From Microcaldota archaeon (GTDB lineage: Archaea; Micrarchaeota; Micrarchaeia; Anstonellales; Anstonellaceae): a DNA stretch of 11,667 nt. A model generated the notes under the pieces. That model saw nothing but the letters and a program-made list of their open reading frames with translations, searched no databases and was not told the origin of the DNA. Below are positions 1 through 7,068 of this stretch, piece by piece (positions within the stretch are counted from its first letter, which is position 1; every line of letters begins with the position of its first letter). The stretch lies in the NCBI GenBank assembly GCA_026396335.1, contig JAPLWZ010000161.1, positions 1 through 11,667 of the forward strand, given 5' to 3'. The position numbers and the translations under genes were made by a program.

Positions 1-1074
1 CGGCGCATGCAGCACTGCAAACTCGTTCCCGAATGCTTTAATCAGCTTGAAGTATTCCTCGTTCACTGCCTTTGCAGTTGGGGCTTTGCCAAATGCCTCG
101 CCAAGAACTTCTTTCAGTGGCACAAGTGACTCAAAAGGCACTGCATTCTTCGGCGTGTAGCCCTCTTGCCTGTCTGCGAGTTGTTCAACGCGGTTCATGA
201 CCCCAACAGTAACCGGCTTTTTGCACACAGGGCAGATGCCATTGTGCTTCCTTGTCTCTTCCGGAGCCCATGAAACTTTGCAGTCCCTGTGCCCGTCATA
301 GTGATACTTCCCTTCCTCTGGATAAAATTCGTAAGTGCAAACCAGTTTTTTCTTCTCCTTGTAGCGAATTGCCTCGTATAAATCCTCATACTTGAACTGA
401 TCAAGGTCAAACACATTCGCCTCCCTGCCGATTTTCTCAGGCGAGTGCGAGTCAGAATTTGAAAGAAGCTGCACTCTATCCAGCTGCGACAGCCTCCAGT
501 TCATCGCAGGGTCGGAAGACAAACCAGTCTCAATCGCATAAATGTCCTTTTCATATTCACCGAATGCTTCTTTGAGCGTGTCAAACCCGCTCATGGAGCC
601 AAAAACAGAAAACCACGGCGTCCATGCGTGCGCAGGAATGATGAGGTTCTTATCTGATATTCCTAGGATGATTTCACTTAGCTCGATTGCGCTCATGCCG
701 ATTATGGGTCTGCCATCAGACTTCAAATTCCCGCCCTTTTTCGCAATCGCCTCGTTTATCTGCGCCACAATTTCAAGCGAAGGCGAAAGCACCACAATGT
801 GAATTCTTCTTCCCCTGCCTCCCTGCGTATAAATACAGGAAATTTCAGCTGAAAGCACAAAATTCACGCCGTTCAGCTGCAGGAAGCCGGAGTCTGACTC
901 AATTGCCTTTTCCTGCAGTTCCTTGAACCACTCAGGGTGCGTGAAGTCGCCAGTGCCAAGAAGGTCAATGCCCTTTATTTTCGCCCACCTGCTCAAGGTA
1001 TCCAGTTCCATTCCAGGTGAGGTAGCCCTGGAGTAATGAGAATGCATGTGCAGGTCTGCGACTACTTTGACCAT
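1..1074 (-). CDS. Endonuclease Q (EndoQ), PHP-domain DNA repair nuclease, 3' end missing
   Basis: I translated 358 codons from an ATG at 1074 with no stop before the window edge, so the C-terminus is lost; the family usually runs to about 400-420 residues. The product matches the archaeal PHP-phosphoesterase family that includes EndoQ, which nicks DNA 5' of deaminated bases (hypoxanthine, uracil, xanthine) and abasic sites. Visible PHP metal ligands are HMH (9-11), TGDFTHP (41-47), SAEIS (75-79), H92, PAHAWTPWF (147-155) and SDSH (207-210). A four-cysteine zinc ribbon follows (C246, C265, C281, C284) and then the family motif NRVEQLADR (294-302). The start is supported by GGGAGG at 1078-1083 and a TATA-like box near 1107. 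It diverges from orc1/cdc6 across 66 bp. Family assignment is firm; the exact substrate range is inferred from the family. Confidence 0.9.
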   Translation of the reverse strand, partial: MVKVVADLHMHSHYSRATSPGMELDTLSRWAKIKGIDLLGTGDFTHPEWFKELQEKAIESDSGFLQLNGVNFVLSAEISCIYTQGGRGRRIHIVVLSPSLEIVAQINEAIAKKGGNLKSDGRPIIGMSAIELSEIILGISDKNLIIPAHAWTPWFSVFGSMSGFDTLKEAFGEYEKDIYAIETGLSSDPAMNWRLSQLDRVQLLSNSDSHSPEKIGREANVFDLDQFKYEDLYEAIRYKEKKKLVCTYEFYPEEGKYHYDGHRDCKVSWAPEETRKHNGICPVCKKPVTVGVMNRVEQLADRQEGYTPKNAVPFESLVPLKEVLGEAFGKAPTAKAVNEEYFKLIKAFGNEFAVLHAP

Positions 1075-1101
1075 GTTCCTCCCGCCATTCCTTCCAGCTC
1101 C

Positions 1102-1113
1102 ATAATTATAAAA
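1102..1113. promoter_or_regulatory. Shared TATA-like box for the divergent EndoQ and orc1/cdc6 genes
   Basis: The A/T stretch AATTATAAAA lies in the only 66 bp between two divergent genes. Read on either strand it gives a TATA-like element (TTATAAAA on plus, TTTTATAATT on minus). It is about 32 bases from the orc1 ATG (1141) and 33 from the EndoQ ATG (1074). For orc1 this predicts a nearly leaderless mRNA, which agrees with the lack of a Shine-Dalgarno before 1141. For EndoQ it predicts a very short leader holding GGGAGG. Use in both directions is an inference. Confidence 0.5.
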
Positions 1114-1140
1114 CTCCCTTCCGAGTTTTGTAAGATACTC

Positions 1141-2241
1141 ATGGGCAGCCCAAATCTATTCAGGCAGGCAAAAGGCGAGAACCGCATTTTCCGCGATGAG
1201 TCAGTTCTCACGCCGGATTTTCTTCCTGATGAAATGCCTGGGCGCGAGCGCGAAATCCGTGAACTCGTTTACTGCTTGCAGCCCGCGTCTGAAAACAAGC
1301 AGCCCGAGCACGCGCTTCTCACAGGCCCGCCAGGCACAGGCAAAACCTCATCCTCCCGCCACGTTCTCAAGCAGTTATCCGAATACTCGCAGCGCCCTCT
1401 CACAATTTACATAAACTGCTGGGAGTACTCAAGCCGCTTTGCAATATTCTCCTTCCTTTCCGCAGCAATCGGCGAGCCAATGCCCAGGCGCGGGATAGCT
1501 GCAGACGAAGTAATGGACCGCTTCATAGAAATCGCGAAAAAGGAAGGCAGGATCCCAATCATTGTGCTTGACGAAGTGGACAGGCTTGAAACATCCGAAG
1601 AAGGCGTACAGGTTCTCTACGACTTGTGCAGGGCAAATGAATTGCACTCGCTCAAGACGGGCGTAATAGCAATCACAAACGACGAACTCTTCCACACGCG
1701 CCTTGACAACAGAGTGCGCTCCTCATTCATCCAGCACACGCTTTCTTTCAAGCCCTATACTGTTCCGCAACTAAAAGAAATACTAAAAGAGCGCGCAGGC
1801 ATTGCCTTTGCGCCTGATACGCTTGATGATGACGTGGCACCGCTCTGCGCTGCAATTGCATTCAAGCGGGGCGGGGACGCGCGCGTCGCACTCGCCCTTC
1901 TCCTTTCAGCAGGAAAAACAGCAGAAAGGGAAAACTCGCCGCGCGTTTTAGTGCAGCACGTAAGACAAATAGAGGAAACCACCCTCCAGTCATCCGCAGG
2001 AGTGAAAGCAACGCGCAAGCAGCCGGAAATGGATGACCTTGATGCAACAATAGTTGACATAGCGCGTGATGGCGGCAAGAAAGGCGTAGAAAGCGGCGCG
2101 CTTTACCAAAAGCTCAAGCGCTACATAGGCGAGCGCGCTCTTCGCAACAGAATAGAATCTCTCGAAAAGTCGGGCATACTGACAACAGAAGACAAGCAGC
2201 TTCCGCAGGGAAGGACGAGGATAATTCGGATTAAAGAGTAG
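1141..2241 (+). CDS. cdc6: Orc1/Cdc6 replication initiator (AAA+ ATPase)
   Basis: This 366-residue protein is the archaeal Orc1/Cdc6 initiator, which binds origins as an ATP-controlled switch and helps load MCM. Numbered from the ATG at 1141, Walker A is GPPGTGKT (62-69), Walker B IIVLDE (140-145), sensor 1 TN (179-180), an arginine-finger-like DNRVRSSF (189-196), and sensor 2 GGDAR (244-248). A winged-helix DNA-binding domain fills roughly 300-366. The frame is open back to an ATG at 1036, but that extension lies antisense to the EndoQ start and past the promoter. I chose 1141 because the family N-terminus (a short lead ending in the FRDES and DEMPGRE region) begins there and a TATA-like box sits 32 bases upstream. 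It converges on hisS with only 3 bp between the stop codons. Length is somewhat shorter than the usual ~400 residues, but all AAA+ motifs are intact. Confidence 0.93.
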   Translation: MGSPNLFRQAKGENRIFRDESVLTPDFLPDEMPGREREIRELVYCLQPASENKQPEHALLTGPPGTGKTSSSRHVLKQLSEYSQRPLTIYINCWEYSSRFAIFSFLSAAIGEPMPRRGIAADEVMDRFIEIAKKEGRIPIIVLDEVDRLETSEEGVQVLYDLCRANELHSLKTGVIAITNDELFHTRLDNRVRSSFIQHTLSFKPYTVPQLKEILKERAGIAFAPDTLDDDVAPLCAAIAFKRGGDARVALALLLSAGKTAERENSPRVLVQHVRQIEETTLQSSAGVKATRKQPEMDDLDATIVDIARDGGKKGVESGALYQKLKRYIGERALRNRIESLEKSGILTTEDKQLPQGRTRIIRIKE

Positions 2242-2244
2242 AAA

Positions 2245-3477
2245 TTACTTCAGCAATGTTTTGATCGCGCCTGCAACATCTGTCATCTCTTCCTTTCCAG
2301 TCTCAAGGTTGCGCAGAGTCACTTTCTTTTCCTTCTTTTCCTTTTCGCCTACAACAATCAGCCATGCGCACGAGCCAGCCGCGTAGTCAATTTGCTTCTT
2401 GAGGTTGCGCGCATTCAGGTCTGTTTGTGCGGAGATGCCTGCTGCGCGAAGCTGGCTTGCCACCTGCAGTGCATACGTATAGAACTCTTCTGAAATTGCA
2501 GCAACGAATACTCCCTTCTTCTCAAGTTTCCTGCCTTTCATGAGCGCCATGAGCCGTTCAATGCCAAGCGATATGCCGACAGCCGTGTCACCCTGCCCGT
2601 ACATTGAAAGTAGGTTGTCATAGCGCCCGCCGCCGCCCACGCTTCCGATTTCATCAGACAATTTTATCTCGAATATGGGGCCAGTGTAATAGTCTAGCCC
2701 GCGCACAAGCGAAAAGTCAAGCTCAATTTTTATCTTGCTGTCATACTCTTTTGCGAATTCGATTATTTTCTGCAAATCGTCAGCAGCTTCCTTCGAATAT
2801 GCCGCAGCAACTTTTAGTTTGGCTGCATTAGCTGCGCTGCCAGTCAGCTCTTCGAGCAGTTTCTTCGCAGCTGTTTTGTCTGCGCCAATCCCAGCGAGCA
2901 TTTCCACTGCCGCGTCGTTTCCAACCTTGTCGCGCTTGTCGAGTATCCGAAGTATTTGCCCTTCCTTTCCAGAGAGGAGCTTTCCTGCAATCGCAGAAAT
3001 TATCCTCCGGTCATTCAGACGCACTACGCCCCCTGTGAATCCGAGTTCGGTTATCGCAGTCGTTGCAGCAGCAATCAATTCTGCTTCAGCGCGCATTGTA
3101 GTGGAGCCAATAATATCTGCGTCAGCCTGGTAAAACTCGCGGAAGCGCCCCTTCTGCGGCTCCTCCTTTCTCCAGACAGGGGCAATGCAGTAGCGCTTGA
3201 AGGGCTTCTTGAATGTATTTGAAGAAGCAACGCGCGAAAGAGGCACAGTAAGGTCAAAGCGCAGCGCCAGCCTCCCGTCATCAACACGGAAAAGTTGCCC
3301 CTTTATCTCCTCGCCGCACTTTTTCTCAAGCACATCTAATGTTTCAAGCGCGGGCGTTTCCATTGGCACGAATCCGAACCTTCTGTAAACTGACTTGATG
3401 GTGTCTACTGCTTCTTCGCGAAGCGACATCTCATCTGGAAGGAAATCCCTCATGCCTTTTGGCGCCGAATAATCCAT
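2245..3477 (-). CDS. hisS: Histidyl-tRNA synthetase
   Basis: This 410-residue class II synthetase charges tRNA-His with histidine in the cytoplasm. The N-terminus KGMRDFLPDE (7-16) is typical. Motif 1 lies near 36-50. Motif 2 runs about 96-124 and includes RKEEPQKGRFREFYQAD. The histidine-specific LVRGLDYYTG (257-266) and VGGGGRYDNL (280-289) are both present. Motif 3 is GISLGIERLMALM (301-313). The anticodon-binding domain occupies about 320-410. All catalytic motifs are intact and the length is normal. The ATG at 3477 has no Shine-Dalgarno, but a TATA-like AAATA lies about 27 bases upstream, which suggests a leaderless transcript. It converges on orc1/cdc6 and diverges from the unknown gene at 3595. 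Confidence 0.96.
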   Translation of the reverse strand: MDYSAPKGMRDFLPDEMSLREEAVDTIKSVYRRFGFVPMETPALETLDVLEKKCGEEIKGQLFRVDDGRLALRFDLTVPLSRVASSNTFKKPFKRYCIAPVWRKEEPQKGRFREFYQADADIIGSTTMRAEAELIAAATTAITELGFTGGVVRLNDRRIISAIAGKLLSGKEGQILRILDKRDKVGNDAAVEMLAGIGADKTAAKKLLEELTGSAANAAKLKVAAAYSKEAADDLQKIIEFAKEYDSKIKIELDFSLVRGLDYYTGPIFEIKLSDEIGSVGGGGRYDNLLSMYGQGDTAVGISLGIERLMALMKGRKLEKKGVFVAAISEEFYTYALQVASQLRAAGISAQTDLNARNLKKQIDYAAGSCAWLIVVGEKEKKEKKVTLRNLETGKEEMTDVAGAIKTLLK

Positions 3478-3498
3478 GATAGTATGAGATGGGTTGCA

Positions 3499-3508
3499 CT
3501 ATTTATCC
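3499..3508 (-). promoter_or_regulatory. Candidate TATA box of hisS
   Basis: On the minus strand the sequence reads GATAAATAGT, about 27 bases ahead of the hisS ATG at 3477. That spacing would place transcription start at or next to the ATG, in keeping with the lack of any Shine-Dalgarno there. Judged by eye only. Confidence 0.35.
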
Positions 3509-3538
3509 TTATCTCCTGCGGAGGGGCACCAGTTGAGG

Positions 3539-3548
3539 CTTTTTATTC
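3539..3548 (+). promoter_or_regulatory. Candidate TATA box of the 340-residue unknown gene
   Basis: CTTTTTATTC lies about 52 bases before the ATG at 3595, predicting a leader of about 25 bases that contains GGGTTGG, a Shine-Dalgarno-like sequence 3 bases ahead of that ATG. The same TATA-to-ATG spacing recurs ahead of 9026. The rest of 3478-3582 holds only a short CTCC-TGC-GGAG inverted repeat near 3513-3523 and nothing else I can name. Confidence 0.35.
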
Positions 3549-3594
3549 GTTTCTTGATAGAATATCACACTAGTTCTGATGTGTGGGTTGGCTT

Positions 3595-4617
3595 ATGGAA
3601 AGCAAGCTAGTTGAGGGCATAAAGGAAAGCAAAGCACAATCAATGCAAGGCATAGCCCGCGCGCTCGGAAGCGCAGTTGAGAAAGGTTCCCATGCCCGGT
3701 GCCGCCGCTACTTTGAAAGGCAGATGCCTATCTCGTGCCTGTGCAAGGTCGCGAAACTTGAGGCTTTTGCAGACAGCCTGGTAAAGGAAGCAGAAACCAT
3801 AGGTTTGTACGCCTATTGGAAAAACTTGGAGAAAATGCCACTCCGTAAGAGAACAATGGCAGAACAAAGCGTGAAGAACGTCACTGCTGTGGCCATCGCG
3901 CGGCTGAAGTCCGCGGCAATAATGGCCAAGATGCTTGGCTATCTTAAGATGAATTTCGGGATGGTCCATCTTTCGCAAAAATACGCCGATGCCGTCCATG
4001 AACGGTATGCGATACATACTGAAATGCTGCGTGTTGCAGAAGCATTAAGGAAAAGCAAGGGCGATCTTGTTTCCATCGCAGAGGCGGACCCGGAAGTTGC
4101 TGCTTTTTTGAAGAACCCTTCCGACGACGAAAAAAGTCACCCCTTCCATTTTGATGAGCACTTGGTTTCGTTTGCGCGGCTGGTAATACCCATCAAGCAG
4201 ATACATCGCATGTACTATTCATGTGACAGCGACGACTGGTCCATGCCAACGCACCGGTTTGACCTGCCCCTGATGGAAGAATACAACAAACTGCTCGCGA
4301 TGCATGGAAAAGAGCTTCCGCCTGAATTAGTAGAGAGGGTCGAACTAACATTGAAAGTCATGCAGGCAAGGCGGAAAATCTTTGACGTATGGCTTGGAGA
4401 CCGGGAAAACCAGCCCGAACAAACTGATATATGGGACCGTATTGTCTCCTACACTACCTATGACGCGCGCATGAATTACGTATATGCCAAAGAGGAGGCC
4501 TTGAGCTGGGTCAGCCTTGCGATATTGGGCCACCCTGAAGCTATGAAAAAGGCAAAATCGTTGAATAAATTAGAGATAGAGAAAATAATCGGCTACAAGC
4601 TTCCGGAAAAAGAATAG
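3595..4617 (+). CDS. Unrecognised 340-residue helical soluble protein
   Basis: I do not recognise this protein. It appears fully soluble and mostly alpha-helical, with no signal peptide and no membrane span. Possible metal ligands include C36, C48 and C50 near the N-terminus, and a central cluster H182, H185, H189, H204, C210 and H220 in a stretch that also holds the acidic CDSDDW (210-215); whether they bind metal is unknown. The frame is open from a GTG at 3583, but I prefer the ATG at 3595 because GGGTTGG stands 3 bases before it. It is monocistronic: hisS diverges from it and thioredoxin converges on it, so neighbours give no hint of function. It uses more mixed synonymous codons than the strongly G/C-patterned neighbours, which may mean weaker expression or separate ancestry. 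The long clean frame with its own promoter-like site makes a real gene likely. Confidence 0.75.
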   Translation: MESKLVEGIKESKAQSMQGIARALGSAVEKGSHARCRRYFERQMPISCLCKVAKLEAFADSLVKEAETIGLYAYWKNLEKMPLRKRTMAEQSVKNVTAVAIARLKSAAIMAKMLGYLKMNFGMVHLSQKYADAVHERYAIHTEMLRVAEALRKSKGDLVSIAEADPEVAAFLKNPSDDEKSHPFHFDEHLVSFARLVIPIKQIHRMYYSCDSDDWSMPTHRFDLPLMEEYNKLLAMHGKELPPELVERVELTLKVMQARRKIFDVWLGDRENQPEQTDIWDRIVSYTTYDARMNYVYAKEEALSWVSLAILGHPEAMKKAKSLNKLEIEKIIGYKLPEKE

Positions 4618-4651
4618 AAAAAACAAGACTCAGGCCTTCATGCTTGAGTCT
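4616..4651 (-). terminator. Hairpin plus T-tract terminator of thioredoxin
   Basis: A perfect 7-bp inverted repeat, AGACTCA at 4626-4632 and TGAGTCT at 4645-4651, encloses a 12-base loop. On the minus strand it is followed by TGTTTTTTC. The stem overlaps the thioredoxin stop codon (4630-4632), and the T-tract sits at the end of the convergent gene. Archaeal polymerase stops at oligo-T tracts, so the T run alone may suffice; a role for the hairpin is inferred. Confidence 0.4.
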
Positions 4652-4941
4652 ATCCATTCTCTGAGCGTTTCCTTTGAGGCAGCGCCAACGCGGTTCGCAA
4701 TCACTTTCCCGTTCTTGAAAAGCAGTAAGGTCGGGATTGACGCAACCTCGAATTTCTCGGAGAGTTCCGGCTGCTCGTCAACATTCACCTTGCCGAACTT
4801 AAGCCCTTTCATCTCCTCGGACAATTGGTCTACGATTGGCCCGAGCATTCTGCAAGGGCCGCACCACGCAGCCCAGAAGTCAACTAATAGCACGCCTGAC
4901 TTCATTTCCTTTTCAAAATTCTCGTTTGTAAGAGTTATCAT
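4630..4941 (-). CDS. trxA: Thioredoxin
   Basis: This 103-residue single-domain thioredoxin is a cytoplasmic dithiol-disulfide reductase. The active site WCGPC is at 26-30, the buried Asp at 21 in VDFWA, and the cis-proline at 70 in SIPT. The glycine in the FKNGK turn is present, and length is normal for the family. The frame extends to a GTG at 4956, but I chose the ATG at 4941 because GGAAGGTGA (4946-4954) stands just upstream and the family N-terminus fits. It follows scpB on the same strand with 49 bp between, which holds a TATA-like box, so it probably has its own promoter and may also receive read-through from scpAB. No thioredoxin reductase is in the window. Confidence 0.95.
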   Translation of the reverse strand: MITLTNENFEKEMKSGVLLVDFWAAWCGPCRMLGPIVDQLSEEMKGLKFGKVNVDEQPELSEKFEVASIPTLLLFKNGKVIANRVGAASKETLREWIDSSMKA

Positions 4942-4973
4942 AGTTTCACCTTCCACGTGTTGGATGCAATAGC

Positions 4974-4985
4974 AATAAATTAAAC
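4974..4985 (-). promoter_or_regulatory. Candidate TATA box of thioredoxin
   Basis: The minus strand reads GTTTAATTTATT about 38 bases before the ATG at 4941, between the scpB stop and the Shine-Dalgarno GGAAGGTGA. It would give a short leader carrying that ribosome-binding site. Confidence 0.35.
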
Positions 4986-4990
4986 ACTAC

Positions 4991-5473
4991 TTACTGCTGG
5001 CCTTCAAGTTTTGCCGCTTCCTGGAAATACGATCTGAACTTCGCCGTTGTGGTGAGCGACTTTGTCCTTCCCGCCTTTTTCTGCGTGATAAAGTCCTTTT
5101 CCAAAAGCTCGTTCACATCGTCGTAAATCCCGCCGCCGATTTTGAGGAAGAGCTGGTGCTTGGTAATCCCCTCGCTCTTTGCAATATATGCAAGCGTGCG
5201 AAGCGCGTGCTTGGACAATTCGGCAGCCTGCGCAAAGTCCTTCACATATCTCACGTACTGGGACCTCAGCCTCATGAAATACTTGCCGCCTTCCTCCGCT
5301 ATTTCAATCGAGCTTTTGATATTGTTGTAATCTTCCTGCAGATTCTTGAGCCGCTGCTCCACAAAGCCTGGCGCGGCAACGCCGATGAGTTTCCCGAGTT
5401 CCTGGAGCGACAATGGCCTTGAGGAAATGAAAAGCGCAGCTTCGATGATCCGTTCGTTTTCCGAGTCTTCCAT
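4991..5473 (-). CDS. scpB: ScpB, kleisin-associated condensin subunit
   Basis: This 160-residue protein matches ScpB, the dimeric tandem winged-helix (KITE) subunit that binds ScpA in the SMC-ScpAB condensin complex. The first winged helix covers about 5-75 and opens with the typical ERIIEAALFISSRPLSLQEL. The second covers about 85-150 and includes LSKHALRTLAYIAKSEGITK and the family-like FITQKKAGRTKSL. It lies 21 bp after scpA on the same strand. Its start has a clear GGGTG (5481-5485) 7 bases upstream, so the two are almost surely co-transcribed. It is slightly short compared with bacterial ScpB (about 180-200 residues), as is common in archaea. No smc gene is in view. Confidence 0.9.
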   Translation of the reverse strand: MEDSENERIIEAALFISSRPLSLQELGKLIGVAAPGFVEQRLKNLQEDYNNIKSSIEIAEEGGKYFMRLRSQYVRYVKDFAQAAELSKHALRTLAYIAKSEGITKHQLFLKIGGGIYDDVNELLEKDFITQKKAGRTKSLTTTAKFRSYFQEAAKLEGQQ

Positions 5474-5494
5474 ACATTTGCACCCTTAGACTGT

Positions 5495-6415
5495 CTAGAT
5501 TTCCTCTGACTCTTCCTTTTCCTCTTTCGCTGCCTTTTCTTTTCTCTTGGCTTCCGCCTCACTCTCTTTGGCTGTTTCTTCCCTTACCCTTATGAATATT
5601 TCCCCGAAGAACTTTTCCTGGAAGATAGTAATCTTTTTGTCCTGCACCAGGTGAAGCACAGGAAGCAGGGTTGCAATGATGCCAAGCGGCGTCTTGTCAT
5701 TCAAAATTGAAGTGAAAGTGGCAAGCCCTTCTGTATCCTTTTCCTCATTCACGCGCCTGTAAACCTCTGCCATCCTCTGCTCAATGTTGAACTCAGGCAG
5801 CTGGATGTTTATCACTGAAGGAATGTCGATTTTGGCAGCCTTGTCCTCGCGCTTCTTCTGGTCCTCGAAAACGCGCTCCATTGCCAGCAGAAGTTCGTCA
5901 AGCGTTACCATTCTCTTTGGAGGTATGCGTGTCTTGAGCTCAAGCACGGGGATTACTTCAGTCCCGGAATCCTCCTCAACATAAGTTTCCTGCACCACAA
6001 CTTGCGCTTCCTCCTCAAAGCGGAGCGCGTCCGACTTGAAGCGGAGCAGTATTGCTGCGGCAAGTATGAGGTTGGCAGGCACACGCAGGTCCAGCAGTTC
6101 CATCTTCTTTATGCGCTCAATGTAACCCGAAGTGACTTCTACAATATCGATGTTCCACGGGTCAAGCCGCTTCGCGGCAACAAGGTCAAGAAGCATCTCG
6201 CGCCACGTCGGGAATTCCACTAGTTTTTCAAGCCTTAAGTCCTCTCCTGCCATTTTTGAAGTGTCAACGTGCTCCTGTGAATTTGTTATGTCCTCCTCTT
6301 CAGAGTCAACCGGCGCGCGCGTTACTTTTTTGCCAGCCTTTGGCTCGTCATCCGTTTCGAATGTTTCCACTGGCTCAACTTCGTCTTTCTCCTTTCCCTT
6401 GCCTGGCGCGCCCAT
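5495..6415 (-). CDS. scpA: ScpA, kleisin subunit of SMC condensin
   Basis: This is the ScpA kleisin, which bridges the SMC heads and carries ScpB. Numbering from the longest possible start (GTG at 6463, 322 residues), the N-terminal SMC-neck helices begin near 78 with VEFPTWREMLLDLV, followed by LDPWNIDIVEV (100-110). The helix NLILAAAILLRFKSDAL lies at 131-147. The C-terminal winged helix is at about 248-293 and includes the TPLGIIATLLPVLHL segment. About 75 acidic, low-complexity residues precede the domain, and a charged Lys/Glu tail (297-322) follows. The start is unsure. I annotate the ATG at 6415 because the likely TATA box (6465-6474) almost abuts the GTG at 6463 and would put transcription start near 6444. 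GTG at 6436 and 6463 are alternatives. It is first in the scpA-scpB operon and divergent from the unknown gene at 6540. Confidence 0.88.
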   Translation of the reverse strand: MGAPGKGKEKDEVEPVETFETDDEPKAGKKVTRAPVDSEEEDITNSQEHVDTSKMAGEDLRLEKLVEFPTWREMLLDLVAAKRLDPWNIDIVEVTSGYIERIKKMELLDLRVPANLILAAAILLRFKSDALRFEEEAQVVVQETYVEEDSGTEVIPVLELKTRIPPKRMVTLDELLLAMERVFEDQKKREDKAAKIDIPSVINIQLPEFNIEQRMAEVYRRVNEEKDTEGLATFTSILNDKTPLGIIATLLPVLHLVQDKKITIFQEKFFGEIFIRVREETAKESEAEAKRKEKAAKEEKEESEEI

Positions 6416-6464
6416 AATCCCAAATTTCCCTGCCACTCCTTTTATTTCTTCCCGAAAAGACACA

Positions 6465-6474
6465 TTAAAAATAC
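6465..6474 (-). promoter_or_regulatory. Candidate TATA box of scpAB
   Basis: The minus strand reads GTATTTTTAA directly upstream of the GTG at 6463. A start about 25 bases downstream would exclude that GTG and favour the ATG at 6415. This is my main reason for the shorter ScpA. Confidence 0.35.
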
Positions 6475-6480
6475 CTCTTG

Positions 6481-6490
6481 GGAAATAACC
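6481..6490 (+). promoter_or_regulatory. Candidate promoter of the 6540-8900 operon
   Basis: GGAAATAACC lies about 55 bases before the ATG at 6540 in the only non-coding gap ahead of this three-gene operon. It is a weak TATA-like match. The Shine-Dalgarno-like AGAGTGAT (6528-6535) decides the start at 6540 rather than the in-frame GTG at 6531. Confidence 0.25.
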
Positions 6491-6539
6491 TCATCGGATT
6501 GATTCCGTCATATCAAGGGTCATTTCAAGAGTGATTTTT

Positions 6540-7040
6540 ATGGCAAAGGAAAAATCAGTGGACGAAATAACTGCGGACGCGATTCACGAGGGCGGCTACC
6601 TTGTCAATCTTTACTTTGACCTTCACGGCGGCTCTGAGGAGGCAGTAAAGAACATCATGGTCGGGTTCATTGGCAAGCTCACAAAGGAGCCGGGCGTTGT
6701 ATACGCGGTCGGCGAGATTGACAAGCCGGAAAAGAAGGAAGACTTGTTTTCCACATGGGCGCAGGTCAAGCTCCTGGCGCAGGACTTCCACACGCTTACC
6801 AGGATTTCCATCCAGTACTCTCCCATTGGCATAGAAATACTCCGCCCAAGCGAGGTGAACCTCACACTCGGGCAGGCGCAAAGCATGCTCTTGGACGTGT
6901 CTCAGGCATCGCAGAATTTCACGCGCGTGATAATGGAACGCACTCTCTCCGCACTTGACAGGCAGGAGTATGCGAAGAAGATGGAGCAGCGCATTGAGCT
7001 TGGGAAAAAGCTCATGGAAAAGTCCCACGAAAAGAAGTAA
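6540..7040 (+). CDS. Uncharacterised 166-residue protein, first gene of the KaiC-like/trpS operon
   Basis: I do not recognise a named family. The 166 residues show an N-terminal alpha/beta part (about 18-102) with strands such as GYLVNLYFDL, PGVVYAVGEI and IGIEILRP around a helix (EEAVKNIMVGFIGKL), which suggests a ferredoxin-like or ACT-like fold. A long helical, charged C-terminus follows (about 108-166) that could form a coiled coil. There is no signal peptide or membrane span. The ATG at 6540 is chosen over the in-frame GTG at 6531 because AGAGTGAT lies 4 bases before it. The KaiC-like gene follows 28 bp later and trpS after that, so it is probably co-transcribed with both, and the KaiC-like protein is a plausible partner. 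The codon pattern matches the housekeeping neighbours, which argues for a conserved gene. Confidence 0.8.
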   Translation: MAKEKSVDEITADAIHEGGYLVNLYFDLHGGSEEAVKNIMVGFIGKLTKEPGVVYAVGEIDKPEKKEDLFSTWAQVKLLAQDFHTLTRISIQYSPIGIEILRPSEVNLTLGQAQSMLLDVSQASQNFTRVIMERTLSALDRQEYAKKMEQRIELGKKLMEKSHEKK

Positions 7041-7068
7041 TTTCAATTTGAATTTGCGGGTTGAAAAA

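Noticed and set aside
1036..1140. Extended start for orc1/cdc6 at the ATG at 1036
   Set aside because: The extra 35 residues lie antisense to the EndoQ N-terminus and its promoter, and match nothing in the Orc1/Cdc6 family; the TATA-like box sits downstream of 1036.
1075..1140. Replication origin next to orc1/cdc6
   Set aside because: Archaeal origins are often beside this gene, but the gap is only 66 bp and shows no repeated ORB-like elements or long A/T-rich unwinding region. The 3478-3582 gap also lacks repeats.
2735..3133. 132-codon plus-strand frame inside hisS
   Set aside because: It is fully antisense to conserved HisRS sequence, and its Ser/Ala-rich translation is typical of a reverse-frame shadow.
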